A stretch of DNA of 64,000 nt. Origin: UBA5336 sp039818165 (GTDB taxonomy: Bacteria; Pseudomonadota; Alphaproteobacteria; Caulobacterales; Hyphomonadaceae). Every line of letters starts with the position of its first letter. The first letter of the stretch is position 1. Below the pieces are notes generated by a model that saw only the letters and a list, made by a program, of their open reading frames with translations, was not told where the DNA came from and made no database searches. Both the position numbers and the translations under genes were made by a program. This document shows, one piece after another, positions 9,108 through 18,100 of the stretch. The DNA lies in the NCBI GenBank assembly GCA_039818165.1, contig JBCBUL010000014.1:6870-70869 (forward strand), written 5' to 3'.

Positions 9108-9752
9108 ATGGACTGGCAGGAAATTGAAAGCGCACTCAAGGCGTGTCCCATCGTACCCGTCCTGGCCGTGCCGCACATTGACGACGCCGCGCCTTTGGCA
9201 ACAGCGCTTGCTGCGGGCGGCATAACGGTGAGCGAGATTACTCTGCGCACAGATGCGGGTCTGCCGTCGATCGCCGCGTTCAAATCATCGGCGCCGGGGA
9301 TGGTCGTCGGCATGGGCACAGTGCTGAGTCCTGCGGATCTGGATGCCTCGGTGGCAGCCGGGGCAGACTTCATCGTTACACCCGGATTTGATGCCGGCTT
9401 ATTGGCGGCTCTTGCCCAAAGCCCCGTGCCGACGCTTCCGGGCGTTGGGACAGCGGGGGAAGCCATGGCCGCGCGCAATGCGGGCATCAAACGCGTGAAA
9501 CTGTTTCCGGCGGAGGTCGTTGGCGGAGCTGCAATGATCAAAGGGCTCGGTGGCCCTCTGCAGGATATGGCCTTCATGCCGACGGGCGGTGTCACGCTCG
9601 ACAATATGGGCGACTATCTAGCGCTGAAGAACGTCTATGCCGTGGGTGGAACATGGATCGCCAAGACAGAGCATATTGAAGCTGGCGATTGGGAAGGTAT
9701 TGCCAATCGGGCCAAGGCTGCGCGAGAAGCGGCGCTGAACCTGCGCAGATAG
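9108..9752 (+). CDS. eda: KDPG aldolase (2-dehydro-3-deoxy-6-phosphogluconate aldolase)
   Basis: Eda splits KDPG to pyruvate and glyceraldehyde-3-phosphate, ending the Entner-Doudoroff route. The chosen ATG gives 214 residues, the normal size, and is preceded by GGAG; an earlier in-frame ATG at 9072 lacks a ribosome site. The general base Glu43 lies in SEITLRTDAGL and the Schiff-base lysine is Lys131 in GIKRVKLFPAEVVGG. GMGTVLSPADLDASVAAGADFIVTPG and FMPTGGVTLDN form the remaining phosphate-binding loops. It is divergent from zwf-pgl-edd-glk and followed after 32 bases by the GH42 beta-galactosidase on the same strand, suggesting co-transcription. Confidence 0.95.
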   Translation: MDWQEIESALKACPIVPVLAVPHIDDAAPLATALAAGGITVSEITLRTDAGLPSIAAFKSSAPGMVVGMGTVLSPADLDASVAAGADFIVTPGFDAGLLAALAQSPVPTLPGVGTAGEAMAARNAGIKRVKLFPAEVVGGAAMIKGLGGPLQDMAFMPTGGVTLDNMGDYLALKNVYAVGGTWIAKTEHIEAGDWEGIANRAKAAREAALNLRR

Positions 9753-9784
9753 TCCGCGCAAGGACAGTCTATCAGGGAGGCCCC

Positions 9785-11746
9785 ATGGCCAGTTGTGAAC
9801 TGGGCGTCTGCTATTTTCCCGAACACTGGCCAGAGGCAAAATGGGCCGAAGACGCCGCCCAGATGGCTGACCTTGGCCTGAAGCAAATTCGCCTCGGTGA
9901 GTTTGCCTGGAGCCGGATTGAACCGACGCCGGGCGATTTGCAATGGGGCTGGCTGGACCGGGCGCTTGAGACTCTGGGAAACGCGGGCCTGACCGCAATG
10001 CTGTGCACACCGACAGCAACGCCTCCAAAGTGGCTGGTTGATGCCCATCCAGACATTCTCGCCCATGACAAGCACGGCAAGCCGCGCCGGTTTGGCTCAC
10101 GCCGCCATTATTGCTTTTCGTCCGACAGCTACCGGGACGAGGCGCGACGGATCGTGACGCTTCTGGCGGAGCGCTATGGCCAACACCCGGTGGTCACCGG
10201 ATGGCAAACGGACAATGAGTATGGCTGCCACGACACCGTACGCAGCTATTCCCCGGCAGCCGAGCAAGCGTTTCGCGGTTGGCTGAACGAGCGCTACTGC
10301 ACTCCTGAAGCGCTGAACGCAGCCTGGGGGACGGTGTTCTGGAGCCAGGAATATACGCGGTTCGATCAGGTGGACCTGCCCAACCTGACTGTGACGGAAC
10401 CCAACCCGTCGCACGTGCTGGATTTCAATAGGTTCTCGGCCCATCAGGTCGCGACGTTCAACAAGATGCAGGTCGACATCTTGCGCGCGCACTCACCAGG
10501 CCGCGATGTGGTCCATAACTTCATGGGTTTCTATTTTGACTTCGACCATTTCGAAGTTGGAGAGTCTCTGGACGCCGTTGGATGGGATAGCTATCCGCTG
10601 GGTTTCCTCGATGTGCGCCCCTACCCGCTTGCGGACAAGCAAGACTTCATGCGGCAGGGACACCCGGACTTCGCCGCCTTCTTCCACGATCTTTATCGCG
10701 CGTGCGGGCGGGGGCGCTGGCAGGTGATCGAGCAACAACCCGGTCCCGTGAACTGGGCGCACCATAACACAGCGCCCCTGCCCGGCATGGTGCGTTTATG
10801 GACACTGGAAGCGGCGGCCCATGGCGCCGAAGCGGTGAAGTATTTCCGCTGGCGCCAGGCACCGTTCGCCCAGGAACAGATGCATGCCGGTCTGCAACGC
10901 CCCGATGGCAGCTTCACCCGGGAAGCTGGGGAGGTGCGCCAATGCGCCGGGGAACTCGCGGCGCTCCCGCCCCAGGATGCGCCCGGCCAAGCCGATGTCG
11001 CGATCATCTTCGATTATGACGCCGAGTGGTTATTCGAAGCCCAGCCCCAGGGCGCGGGTTGGACGTACCATCGCCTGGTGATGGATTGGTATTCGGCTGC
11101 GCGCAGTCTGGGCCTGAACGTCGATATCCTCTCACCCAAGGCGCACCATGATGGATATGCACTCATTCTGGTGCCGTCCCTGCCCGTGGTCAGCGAAGCG
11201 TTCGCGGCGCAAATGGCATCCAGCAAAGCGCATTATGTATTGGGACCAAGGTGCGGCGCGAAGACCGAGACACTGACGATCCCGGACGGCCTCGCCCCCG
11301 GACCACTGGCGGACGTGTTGCAGGCACGTGTCACCCATGCGGAGAGCTTTGCCGACTGGCATCGCGAGACCGGCACCTTCAAGGGAGAAAGCGTTTCGGG
11401 CAGCGTTTGGCTGGACCATGTCGAGACCGAGCTCAGGCCGATCGTCGAAACTCCCGCAGGCAATGGCCTGCTGTTCGAGATCGAGCGCTACTCATTCTTC
11501 ACGACGGTGCCGGATGGGGCTTTTCTGAAGGCCGTGCTCAGCGATCTTTGCGAGCGGGCCGGGCAATCCGTCCTCGACTTGCCCCGTGGGCTCAGGTTGC
11601 GCCGAAACGGGAACATCCAGTTCGCCCTGAACTATGCCAGCTCCCCGATTGACCTTCCGGACGCCTGCAGACCGCCCTCGGGAAGGTATCTGATCGGCGG
11701 ACCGGCGCTGGACCCGGCCGGCGTCGCAGCCTGGCTGGTGGACTGA
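9785..11746 (+). CDS. GH42 family beta-galactosidase, cytoplasmic
   Basis: Glycoside hydrolase family 42 enzymes cleave terminal beta-galactosides with retention. The ATG follows AGGGAGG and gives 653 residues. The N-terminal TIM barrel starts at GVCYFPEHWPEAKWAEDA and shows IRLGEFAWSRIEP. The acid/base is Glu145 in WQTDNEYGCHDT and the nucleophile Glu316 in VIEQQPGPVNW, both intact. The trimerisation and C-terminal beta domains of the family follow. There is no signal peptide, so it acts on imported substrate. It lies 32 bases after eda on the same strand and converges with glpK. Natural substrates of this family vary (galactans, galactosyl glycerol, galactooligosaccharides), so lactose is not assumed. 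Confidence 0.92.
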   Translation: MASCELGVCYFPEHWPEAKWAEDAAQMADLGLKQIRLGEFAWSRIEPTPGDLQWGWLDRALETLGNAGLTAMLCTPTATPPKWLVDAHPDILAHDKHGKPRRFGSRRHYCFSSDSYRDEARRIVTLLAERYGQHPVVTGWQTDNEYGCHDTVRSYSPAAEQAFRGWLNERYCTPEALNAAWGTVFWSQEYTRFDQVDLPNLTVTEPNPSHVLDFNRFSAHQVATFNKMQVDILRAHSPGRDVVHNFMGFYFDFDHFEVGESLDAVGWDSYPLGFLDVRPYPLADKQDFMRQGHPDFAAFFHDLYRACGRGRWQVIEQQPGPVNWAHHNTAPLPGMVRLWTLEAAAHGAEAVKYFRWRQAPFAQEQMHAGLQRPDGSFTREAGEVRQCAGELAALPPQDAPGQADVAIIFDYDAEWLFEAQPQGAGWTYHRLVMDWYSAARSLGLNVDILSPKAHHDGYALILVPSLPVVSEAFAAQMASSKAHYVLGPRCGAKTETLTIPDGLAPGPLADVLQARVTHAESFADWHRETGTFKGESVSGSVWLDHVETELRPIVETPAGNGLLFEIERYSFFTTVPDGAFLKAVLSDLCERAGQSVLDLPRGLRLRRNGNIQFALNYASSPIDLPDACRPPSGRYLIGGPALDPAGVAAWLVD

Positions 11747-11758
11747 GCCCTCGTCAGG

Positions 11759-13252
11759 CTACTCAGCCTCGGTCTGGCGCAGGGCCTTGTTCCAGCCATC
11801 AATCAGGGACTGGCGCGCCACTGAGGGCATCTTCGGCGTGAAGCGACGCCCTGGCGGACTCCGCTCAGCCCATGCCTCGGCACTCGTCCAGCCGAGACCG
11901 ATCCCAGCCAATGCCGCGGCCCCCAACGCCGTCATTTCGGTGAAATCGGGACGCTCGACGGGCCGGTTGCAAATGTCAGCAATGAACTGCATCAACCAGT
12001 CATTGGACGCCATGCCGCCATCGACTTTCAGGACCGTCACATCGGCGCCGTCTGCGGCGAAAGCCGTCAACAATTCATGGGTCTGGTAGGCCGCCGCCTC
12101 CAAAGCGGCGCGAACGACATGGCCGGCATGGGCCGCGCCGGTGAGCCCGGTAACCGCTCCGCGCGCGTCCGCATTCCAATGGGGCGCGCCAAGGCCCGTA
12201 AATGCAGGCACAAAATAGACCCCGCCATTGTCAGACAGATCCGCCGCCATGGACTCGCTTTCAGCAGCGCTTGAGATGATGCAGAGATTGTCTCGCAGCC
12301 ATTTGACGGCGGTGCCTGCATTGAAAATTGCGCCCTCCAGGCCGAAGGCCCGCGCGCCGTCTTCCATGGCATATCCGATCGTTCCCAACAGCCGGTGCGC
12401 CGAGCTTGGCCGCGCATGCCCTGTATTGCCAACAAGGAAAGCTCCAGTGCCGTAGGTAATCTTGGCGGTGCCCGGCGCAAGACATCCTTGCCCAACCAAC
12501 GCCGCCTGCTGGTCTCCAATGGCGGACAGGATTGGCAAGGCGCGGCCGAAGAGGGCCGGATCTGTTTCGCCAAAGCGCGCTCCGCTGGCCATCACTCCGG
12601 GCAGCACGCTGGCGGGAACCGAAAAAAGGTCGAGCATATCTGGTGACCAACCGGCAGAGGCTTCTAAGCTCAGGGGATACAACAACGTTCGGGAGGCATT
12701 GGTGACATCCGTCAGCTGCGCAGCGCCGCCGGTCAGATGCCAGATCAGGAAGGTATCCACCGTACCAAAGGCCAGTTCACCGGCCTCCGCCTGGGCTCGA
12801 GCGCCGGGAACATTGTCCAGCAGCCAGGCGATCTTCGTTCCTGAGAAATAGGGGTCGAGCAACAACCCGGTCTGCTCCTGAACGCGGGACTCATAGCCCT
12901 TGGCGCGCAATACTTCGCAGGTATCGGCGGTGCGCCGGTCCTGCCAGACGATGGCAGGCGCGATGGGCTGGCCCGTATTGCGGTTCCAGATCAGTGTGGT
13001 TTCGCGCTGGTTGGTGATGCCGATGCCGGCAATGCGCTCGACGCCGCCCGCTGCAGAAATGGCATCGCGGCAAACCGCCAGCGTCTTCTGCCAGATCTCG
13101 AGACCGTCCTGCTCGACCCAACCATCAGCGGGATGGGAAAGACCGACTTCTTCCTGCGCCTGGGCGACGGGATTGAACTGGTCGTCAAATACGATGGCCC
13201 GGGTTGAGGTCGTTCCCTCATCGATCACCAATATCAGGTTTGGCTCAGACAC
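11759..13252 (-). CDS. glpK: Glycerol kinase
   Basis: GlpK phosphorylates glycerol to sn-glycerol-3-phosphate. The 497-residue FGGY-family protein begins with VIDEGTTSTRAIVFD. It also contains GITNQRETTLIWNRNTGQPI and AIVWQDRRTA, which hold the Arg and Asp/Glu residues that define glycerol kinase within the family. ITYGTGAFLVGNTG, LEGAIFNAGTAVKWLRDNL and VDGGMASNDWLMQFIADI follow. The start is a GTG at 13252, preceded by GGAGG. It is divergent from glpD across a 214-bp region with two GlpR-like operators, so induction by glycerol-3-phosphate through GlpR is expected. Confidence 0.97.
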   Translation of the reverse strand: MSEPNLILVIDEGTTSTRAIVFDDQFNPVAQAQEEVGLSHPADGWVEQDGLEIWQKTLAVCRDAISAAGGVERIAGIGITNQRETTLIWNRNTGQPIAPAIVWQDRRTADTCEVLRAKGYESRVQEQTGLLLDPYFSGTKIAWLLDNVPGARAQAEAGELAFGTVDTFLIWHLTGGAAQLTDVTNASRTLLYPLSLEASAGWSPDMLDLFSVPASVLPGVMASGARFGETDPALFGRALPILSAIGDQQAALVGQGCLAPGTAKITYGTGAFLVGNTGHARPSSAHRLLGTIGYAMEDGARAFGLEGAIFNAGTAVKWLRDNLCIISSAAESESMAADLSDNGGVYFVPAFTGLGAPHWNADARGAVTGLTGAAHAGHVVRAALEAAAYQTHELLTAFAADGADVTVLKVDGGMASNDWLMQFIADICNRPVERPDFTEMTALGAAALAGIGLGWTSAEAWAERSPPGRRFTPKMPSVARQSLIDGWNKALRQTEAE

Positions 13253-13312
13253 TCACGCCTCCATTCACCCCCTTGCGAACGATAAATGCCGCACACCGAG
13301 GACGTTGTTGGA

Positions 13313-13332
13313 ATTATTCGAAATCGAACATT
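13313..13332. promoter_or_regulatory. GlpR-type operator 1
   Basis: This 20-bp site matches the Escherichia coli GlpR consensus WATGTTCGWTAWCGAACATW at 17 positions, with the TTCG-N4-CGAACATT core intact. It lies 60 bp upstream of the glpK start in the glpK-glpD divergent region. A clear glpR orthologue is encoded about 6 kb away at 19714-20499. Binding is inferred from consensus match only. Confidence 0.75.
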
Positions 13333-13404
13333 TCCACCCTTTCAGACCGATGACAACCTTTTCGCACTCGCAATAATTCTTGTGATTTTTGATTACGATC
13401 ATGT

Positions 13405-13424
13405 TTTCTTGTTTTACGAACATT
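13405..13424. promoter_or_regulatory. GlpR-type operator 2
   Basis: The second candidate GlpR site has one perfect half (CGAACATT, 13417-13424) and a degenerate other half, about 15 of 20 consensus positions. It lies about 42 bp before the glpD start. Its half-site is identical to that of operator 1, and the two sites are 92 bp apart centre to centre, which would allow looping or repression of each divergent promoter separately. Confidence 0.55.
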
Positions 13425-13466
13425 TGTTTCGCTTGTAAGCAGTCTCCAGAGTGAGAGGTTTGTGTC

Positions 13467-14957
13467 GTGTATGACATCCTGATCATCGGTGGAGGCATCA
13501 ATGGCGCGGGCATTGCGCGCGATGCCGCCGGGCGTGGTTTAAAGGTACTCCTCTGCGAGAAAGACGACCTCGCCTCCCACACATCCTCTGCCAGCACGAA
13601 ACTGATCCATGGCGGCCTTCGCTACCTGGAGCACTATGACTTTGCGCTTGTCCGAAAGGCGCTGATCGAACGCGAAGTTCTGTTGAGAGCGGCGCCCCAC
13701 ATCATATGGCCGCTGCGGTTTGTGCTCCCCCACCACAAGGAGCTCCGGCCCTCCTGGCTGATCCGAGCTGGCCTGTTCCTCTACGACCATCTTGGCGGCC
13801 GTAAACTCTTACCCGCCACGAAATCGGTATCCCGACGACGCGATCCAATATTCGCGCCTTTGAATGCGATGTTCCAGAAGGGGTTTGAATACTCAGACTG
13901 CTGGGTCGAGGATTCCCGCCTCGTTGTGCTGAATGCGGTTGATGCGGCCGAGCGCGGCGCAACCATCATGACGCGCACCGAATGCGTTGCGCTGAGATCC
14001 ACCGGTGGAAACTGGGAAGCCGACCTGCGCCTGGATGGCCAGGCAGATATGACGGTGACCGCCAAGGTCGTGATCAACGCCGCTGGCCCGTGGGTCGACC
14101 AGATGGCGAGCCGTGCGGGCGTGGACCGGAACGCACCGAGTGTTCGGCTGGTCAAGGGCAGCCACATCATCGTTCCGAAGATGTTCGACGACGAACGCTG
14201 TTTCATCTTCCAGACCGGGGATGGCCGGGTCGTCTTCGCCATTCCCTATGAGAATGGCCGCTACACGCTGATCGGCACAACGGACCTCCCCTTCGAGGGC
14301 GACCTGAACGCCGTTGAGGCGTCCGAGGATGAAATCGCATACCTCTGCGAGGTCTCGAACACATATTTCGACCGCCAAATTACGCCTTCGGACGTGGTCT
14401 CGACCTATTCCGGGGTGAGGCCGCTTTTTGACGACCAGGCCGAGAATGCCTCATCAGTGACGCGGGACTATGTGCTCAAGCGTGAACGCTGCAACGGCGC
14501 CACGCTCCTGTCGGTGGTTGGCGGCAAGATCACGACCTATCGGAAGCTGGCCGAAGATGCGCTCAAGCAACTCGGCGGCGCGTTCCCCTCCCTGGCGGAT
14601 GAATGGACGGCTGAGGCCCCCTTGCCCGGCGGCGATATTCCCGGCGCGGACTTCGATACCTTCTTCGCTGCATGCCGCGACACGTATGGCTGGATTGAGA
14701 CTGACACAGTCCACCGGCTGGCGCGGACATATGGAACCCGCATCCACCAGGTCCTGGAGGGCGCAAAGTCGCTCGGGGACCTCGGACAGGACTATGGCAG
14801 CGGTCTCTACCAAAAAGAGATCGACTATCTCGTCGCGCACGAGTTCGCGATGACGCCGGACGATATTCTGAAGCGCCGTACCAAGCTGGGCCTGCATATG
14901 GCCCCCGACGCGCTGCAGACACTGGAACACCACTGGGAGTCCCGGATGGTTGCTTAG
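13467..14957 (+). CDS. glpD: Aerobic glycerol-3-phosphate dehydrogenase
   Basis: This FAD-dependent inner-membrane-associated enzyme oxidises glycerol-3-phosphate to dihydroxyacetone phosphate and passes electrons to quinone. The 496-residue product opens with the Rossmann FAD loop YDILIIGGGINGAGIARDAA, then LASHTSSASTKLIHGGLRYLE, the GlpD signature. INAAGPWVDQM, PYENGRYTLIGTTD and VVGGKITTYRKLAEDAL are further family blocks. The start is GTG preceded by GAGAGG. The stop is only 65 bases before the TonB receptor start, with no strong terminator between, so receptor and glpD may share a GlpR-controlled transcript. Confidence 0.96.
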   Translation: MYDILIIGGGINGAGIARDAAGRGLKVLLCEKDDLASHTSSASTKLIHGGLRYLEHYDFALVRKALIEREVLLRAAPHIIWPLRFVLPHHKELRPSWLIRAGLFLYDHLGGRKLLPATKSVSRRRDPIFAPLNAMFQKGFEYSDCWVEDSRLVVLNAVDAAERGATIMTRTECVALRSTGGNWEADLRLDGQADMTVTAKVVINAAGPWVDQMASRAGVDRNAPSVRLVKGSHIIVPKMFDDERCFIFQTGDGRVVFAIPYENGRYTLIGTTDLPFEGDLNAVEASEDEIAYLCEVSNTYFDRQITPSDVVSTYSGVRPLFDDQAENASSVTRDYVLKRERCNGATLLSVVGGKITTYRKLAEDALKQLGGAFPSLADEWTAEAPLPGGDIPGADFDTFFAACRDTYGWIETDTVHRLARTYGTRIHQVLEGAKSLGDLGQDYGSGLYQKEIDYLVAHEFAMTPDDILKRRTKLGLHMAPDALQTLEHHWESRMVA

Positions 14958-15022
14958 CGGCATGGCCGTTTCGGCCGCCAATCACGTTCATAACGACACG
15001 AAAATCTATAGGGAGGAGTCGA

Positions 15023-17935
15023 ATGGAACCCAAATTTAAGTGCATACTCGGAGCGAGTATGATCGCGCTCATGTGCAGCGGCATGGCCGTTGCCCAGGAG
15101 ACCAGCACAGACGCAGAAGCCGGCGAGGAGCGCACGCTCCAGACGGTCACCGTGACCGGTATCCGGGGCAGCTTGCAGCAATCCCTCGATATCAAACGCG
15201 ACTCCAACCAGGTGGTCGACGCGGTATCGGCCGAAGACGTCGGCAAATTCCCAGACGCCAACGTGGCGGAGTCCCTGCAGCGGATCACCGGCGTTGCCAT
15301 CGACCGCAGCGGCGGCGAGGGCCAGTTCATCACAGTTCGTGGCCTCGGACCTGAGTTCAACACTGTGCTGCTGAACGGGCGAACCATCGCAACGGACAAT
15401 GATGGCCGGGAATTCTCGTTTGACGTTCTGTCATCCGACATCATCCAGCGCGCGGAAGTCTTCAAGACCGCAACCCCAGACCTGCAATCGGGCGGCATCG
15501 GCTCGACCGTGAACATCGTCACGGCGCGCCCCCTCGATCGCCCGGGTCAAAACTTCACTGTTTCCGCCGCTGGCACCTATGACACGCTGCGCGAAGAGCT
15601 CAGCCCGGACCTGACCGCCGTTGGCTCCTAGACGAACGCCGATGACAGCTTTGGCGTCCTGCTCGGCGCGTCCTATTCCGACCGCAAAGTGCAGGAGGAT
15701 AGCTCCTTCACCAACGGGTTTGCCCTGCGGAGTGGTGATCCAGCCGTATTGGCGCCTGAAAGCTCCAGCGGCCTGACAGAAGTTGGCGCCCTGGCGGATG
15801 GTGCGCGCGTGCAGCAGCAAGTTGTGCACAGCCGCGATATCCAGGACCGTGAGCGCATTACGGTCAATGGCGCGGCCCAGTTCCGGCCGAATGACCGGGT
15901 AACGTTCTCCCTGGACGGACTCTACTCAGAGTTCGACATTCAGTCCCAGGCGACACAGTTCTCAGGCTTTTTCAGCCCACCCTTCATCGATCCGGTGATC
16001 GACGCGAACGGAACGGTTGTGTCCTTCAGCCGCCCTGGACAGGACTTCGCCACGCGCAACCCGGACATCGCCGGAGCGGTCGGCCTGTCCCAGAACGACA
16101 ATGTCATCACCTCCAACAACCGCTTGGCCGAGACCTACATGATCGGCGGCAATGTGGAGTGGGACGTCACCGACACGCTGACCCTCGAATTCGATGTCTC
16201 GGCCTCCAACGCCCAGCGCGATGGCACCAACCCGTTCATCGTGATCGGCGCCCTGGCCCCAACATCACCGTTGATCCAGTTGCCTAACAGCGACGGCATT
16301 TCGACCATCACGAACCTGTCCGGCCTGACCGACACATCGATCCAGCGCCTGCACTTCGTGAACGTCGAACGCAACATGGTTGAAGACGACATCATCGAGT
16401 TCCAGGCCGATGGCCGTTGGGAAGTCGACCGCGGTCCACTGCAAGCGATCGCCTTTGGCGCCAGCTTCACCGACCGTGAGAAAACCCTTGACAACTTCAC
16501 GAACTTCTCACCCACCCAGGGCGGTGACGTTTTCTGTGCCTATTGCGGATACAATGTTGCCCTCGAAAACCCTGGCATCCTGTCTCCCTTCTCGTTCGAT
16601 GGGTTCCTGGATGATGCCAGCGGGTCGGGCTCCGTGCCTTCGCAAATCCTCAGCTTCTCCATCGCCGATGCGTTCGCAGAGCTGAACAATACTGCCAACA
16701 TCACCGACCCAGCTCGTAACGGCCTGACCGGCGCGGACCGGGCGGCCAATGATGCGGACCTGATCGCGCGGCGGGATGCGGCTGGAAACTCCGTGTTCGG
16801 CTTCTACACACCCGACTTCAACCCGGGCGGCAGCTTCGGCGTGGAAGAGCAGATCACGGCGTTCTACGCGAACACCGAATGGGAAGGTGACTTTGACGGC
16901 GCCCTGCCCTGGTCGGCCAATGTTGGCTTCCGCCTGGCCCAGACCGAAACGGTCTCCAGCGGCTTCGACCAGCCTATGCTGCAATTCCGCGAGACGCCAG
17001 GTGACACCCAGCTCCTGGTGGACTTCGGCCCAACCACCGCAGTATCTGTGTCGAATGACTATATCAGCTTCCTGCCATCACTGAATGTGAAAGTGGAGCC
17101 GACCGAAGACACAGTTCTGCGGTTCGCCTTCTCTGAAACGGTGACGCGTCCAACGCTCACCTCGCTTGGCGTGAACAACACGTTTGGCGGGCGGTCCAAC
17201 GCACCAACATCGGGCGGCGGCAACCCGTTCCTGGAAGCCTTTGAATCCAGCAACTGGGACGCATCCTTCGAGTACTACTTCGACGATGTGAGCTACTTCT
17301 CCGTGGCGGCGTTCTACAAGGATTTCGAGAACTTCCTCGAAGCCCAGACCCTGCCAGTGGCTGGCGTGGTCCTGATCCCACCGGGCAACCCTCAGAACGC
17401 GACCGGCACGGAAGATCTGGCGCTGAATGTGGATTTCCAGGACACGCGGACACGCAACGGCGAAACCGGCTCCATCACCGGTCTGGAAGTCGCTTACCAG
17501 CGTGCCTTCGACACCCTGCCTGAACCATGGGACGGCCTCGGCATGGCGGCCAACTACACCTATGTGACGAGCAACATCGATCGCGCAGAAGGCTCTGGCG
17601 CCTCGGACTGTGATTATAACGGTTTGTCGCCAAACACGTTCAACATCAGTGGGTTCTACGAGAAGAACGGTATCCAGGCCCGCATCGCCTACAACTATCG
17701 CGATGAGTTCCTGTTCCAGTGCTTCTCGAACTTCTCCGAGCCGCGCGAACGTGAAGCCTTTGGCCAGCTTGACCTGTCGGCCGCCTATGACATCGGCGAT
17801 CAGTTCCAGGTCTTCTTCGAAGGCGTGAACATTCTCGACGAAGATACGCGGGACTTCTCGCGCTTTGAAAACCGGTTCCTGACTTACTCAGACACCGGAT
17901 CGCGTTACCAGATCGGCGTGCGCGCGTCGTTCTAG
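15023..17935 (+). pseudogene. TonB-dependent receptor interrupted by one in-frame TAG
   Basis: This was built as an outer-membrane active transporter of the TIGR01782 group common in Caulobacterales and Xanthomonadales for sugars. It begins with a signal peptide (ILGASMIALMCSGMAVAQ), then TVTVTGIRGSLQQSLDIKR, the plug domain (DANVAESLQRITGVAIDR, FITVRGLGPEFNTVLLNGR), and ends with a barrel strand YQIGVRASF. Codon 203 (15629-15631) is TAG; the same frame continues without another stop for 768 codons, giving 970 codons in all. The stop falls at the plug/barrel junction, so the 202-residue product would have no barrel. It could be a recent nonsense mutation, readthrough, or a base-call error. 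ATG is preceded by GGGAGGAG. Context: glpD upstream, symporter downstream. Confidence 0.88.
15629..15631 (+). other. In-frame amber codon within the TonB receptor gene
   Basis: TAG separates two parts that are in the same frame and both match TonB-receptor sequence (DLTAVGS before, TNADDSFGVLLGASYSDRK after). A single substitution from CAG, AAG, TAC or TAT would explain it. There is no frameshift and no other stop. Confidence 0.9.
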
Positions 17936-17946
17936 TCAGCCCGAAT

Positions 17947-17989
17947 AGCGTCGCCGGCCCGGGACCCCCAACTCTCGACCGGCGGCGCT
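17947..17989. terminator. Stem-loop after TonB receptor gene
   Basis: An 11-bp inverted repeat with one G-T wobble (17947-17957 and 17979-17989) and a 21-base loop begins 12 bases after the receptor stop. There is no T-run. It may be a processing or stabilising hairpin between the receptor and symporter messages. Confidence 0.45.
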
Positions 17990-18026
17990 AATGACTGCAC
18001 CTCTTTCCTTCCCGGGGTGCACTTCA

Positions 18027-18055
18027 GGCGGCGCGGGGGATGACTCTGCGCCGCC
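18027..18055. terminator. Second GC-rich hairpin before symporter gene
   Basis: A perfect 8-bp stem, GGCGGCGC at 18027-18034 and GCGCCGCC at 18048-18055, with a 13-base loop, is followed by ATTCTTTC. It may be a weak terminator or attenuator lowering transcription into the symporter gene 45 bases downstream. Confidence 0.45.
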
Positions 18056-18100
18056 ATTCTTTCAAAGATCAGAAAAAACGCCGCGCGAGGAAACGCAGAC

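Noticed and set aside
13273..13292. Third GlpR-like site near the glpK start (CGAACGATAAATG)
   Set aside because: Only the central CGWTAW part matches; the outer arms do not, so it scores far below the two operators that are listed.
14983..15002. GlpR-like site upstream of the TonB receptor
   Set aside because: The alignment to the GlpR consensus matches only about 10 of 20 positions with neither half intact, no better than chance. The possible GlpR link of the receptor rests on read-through from glpD instead.
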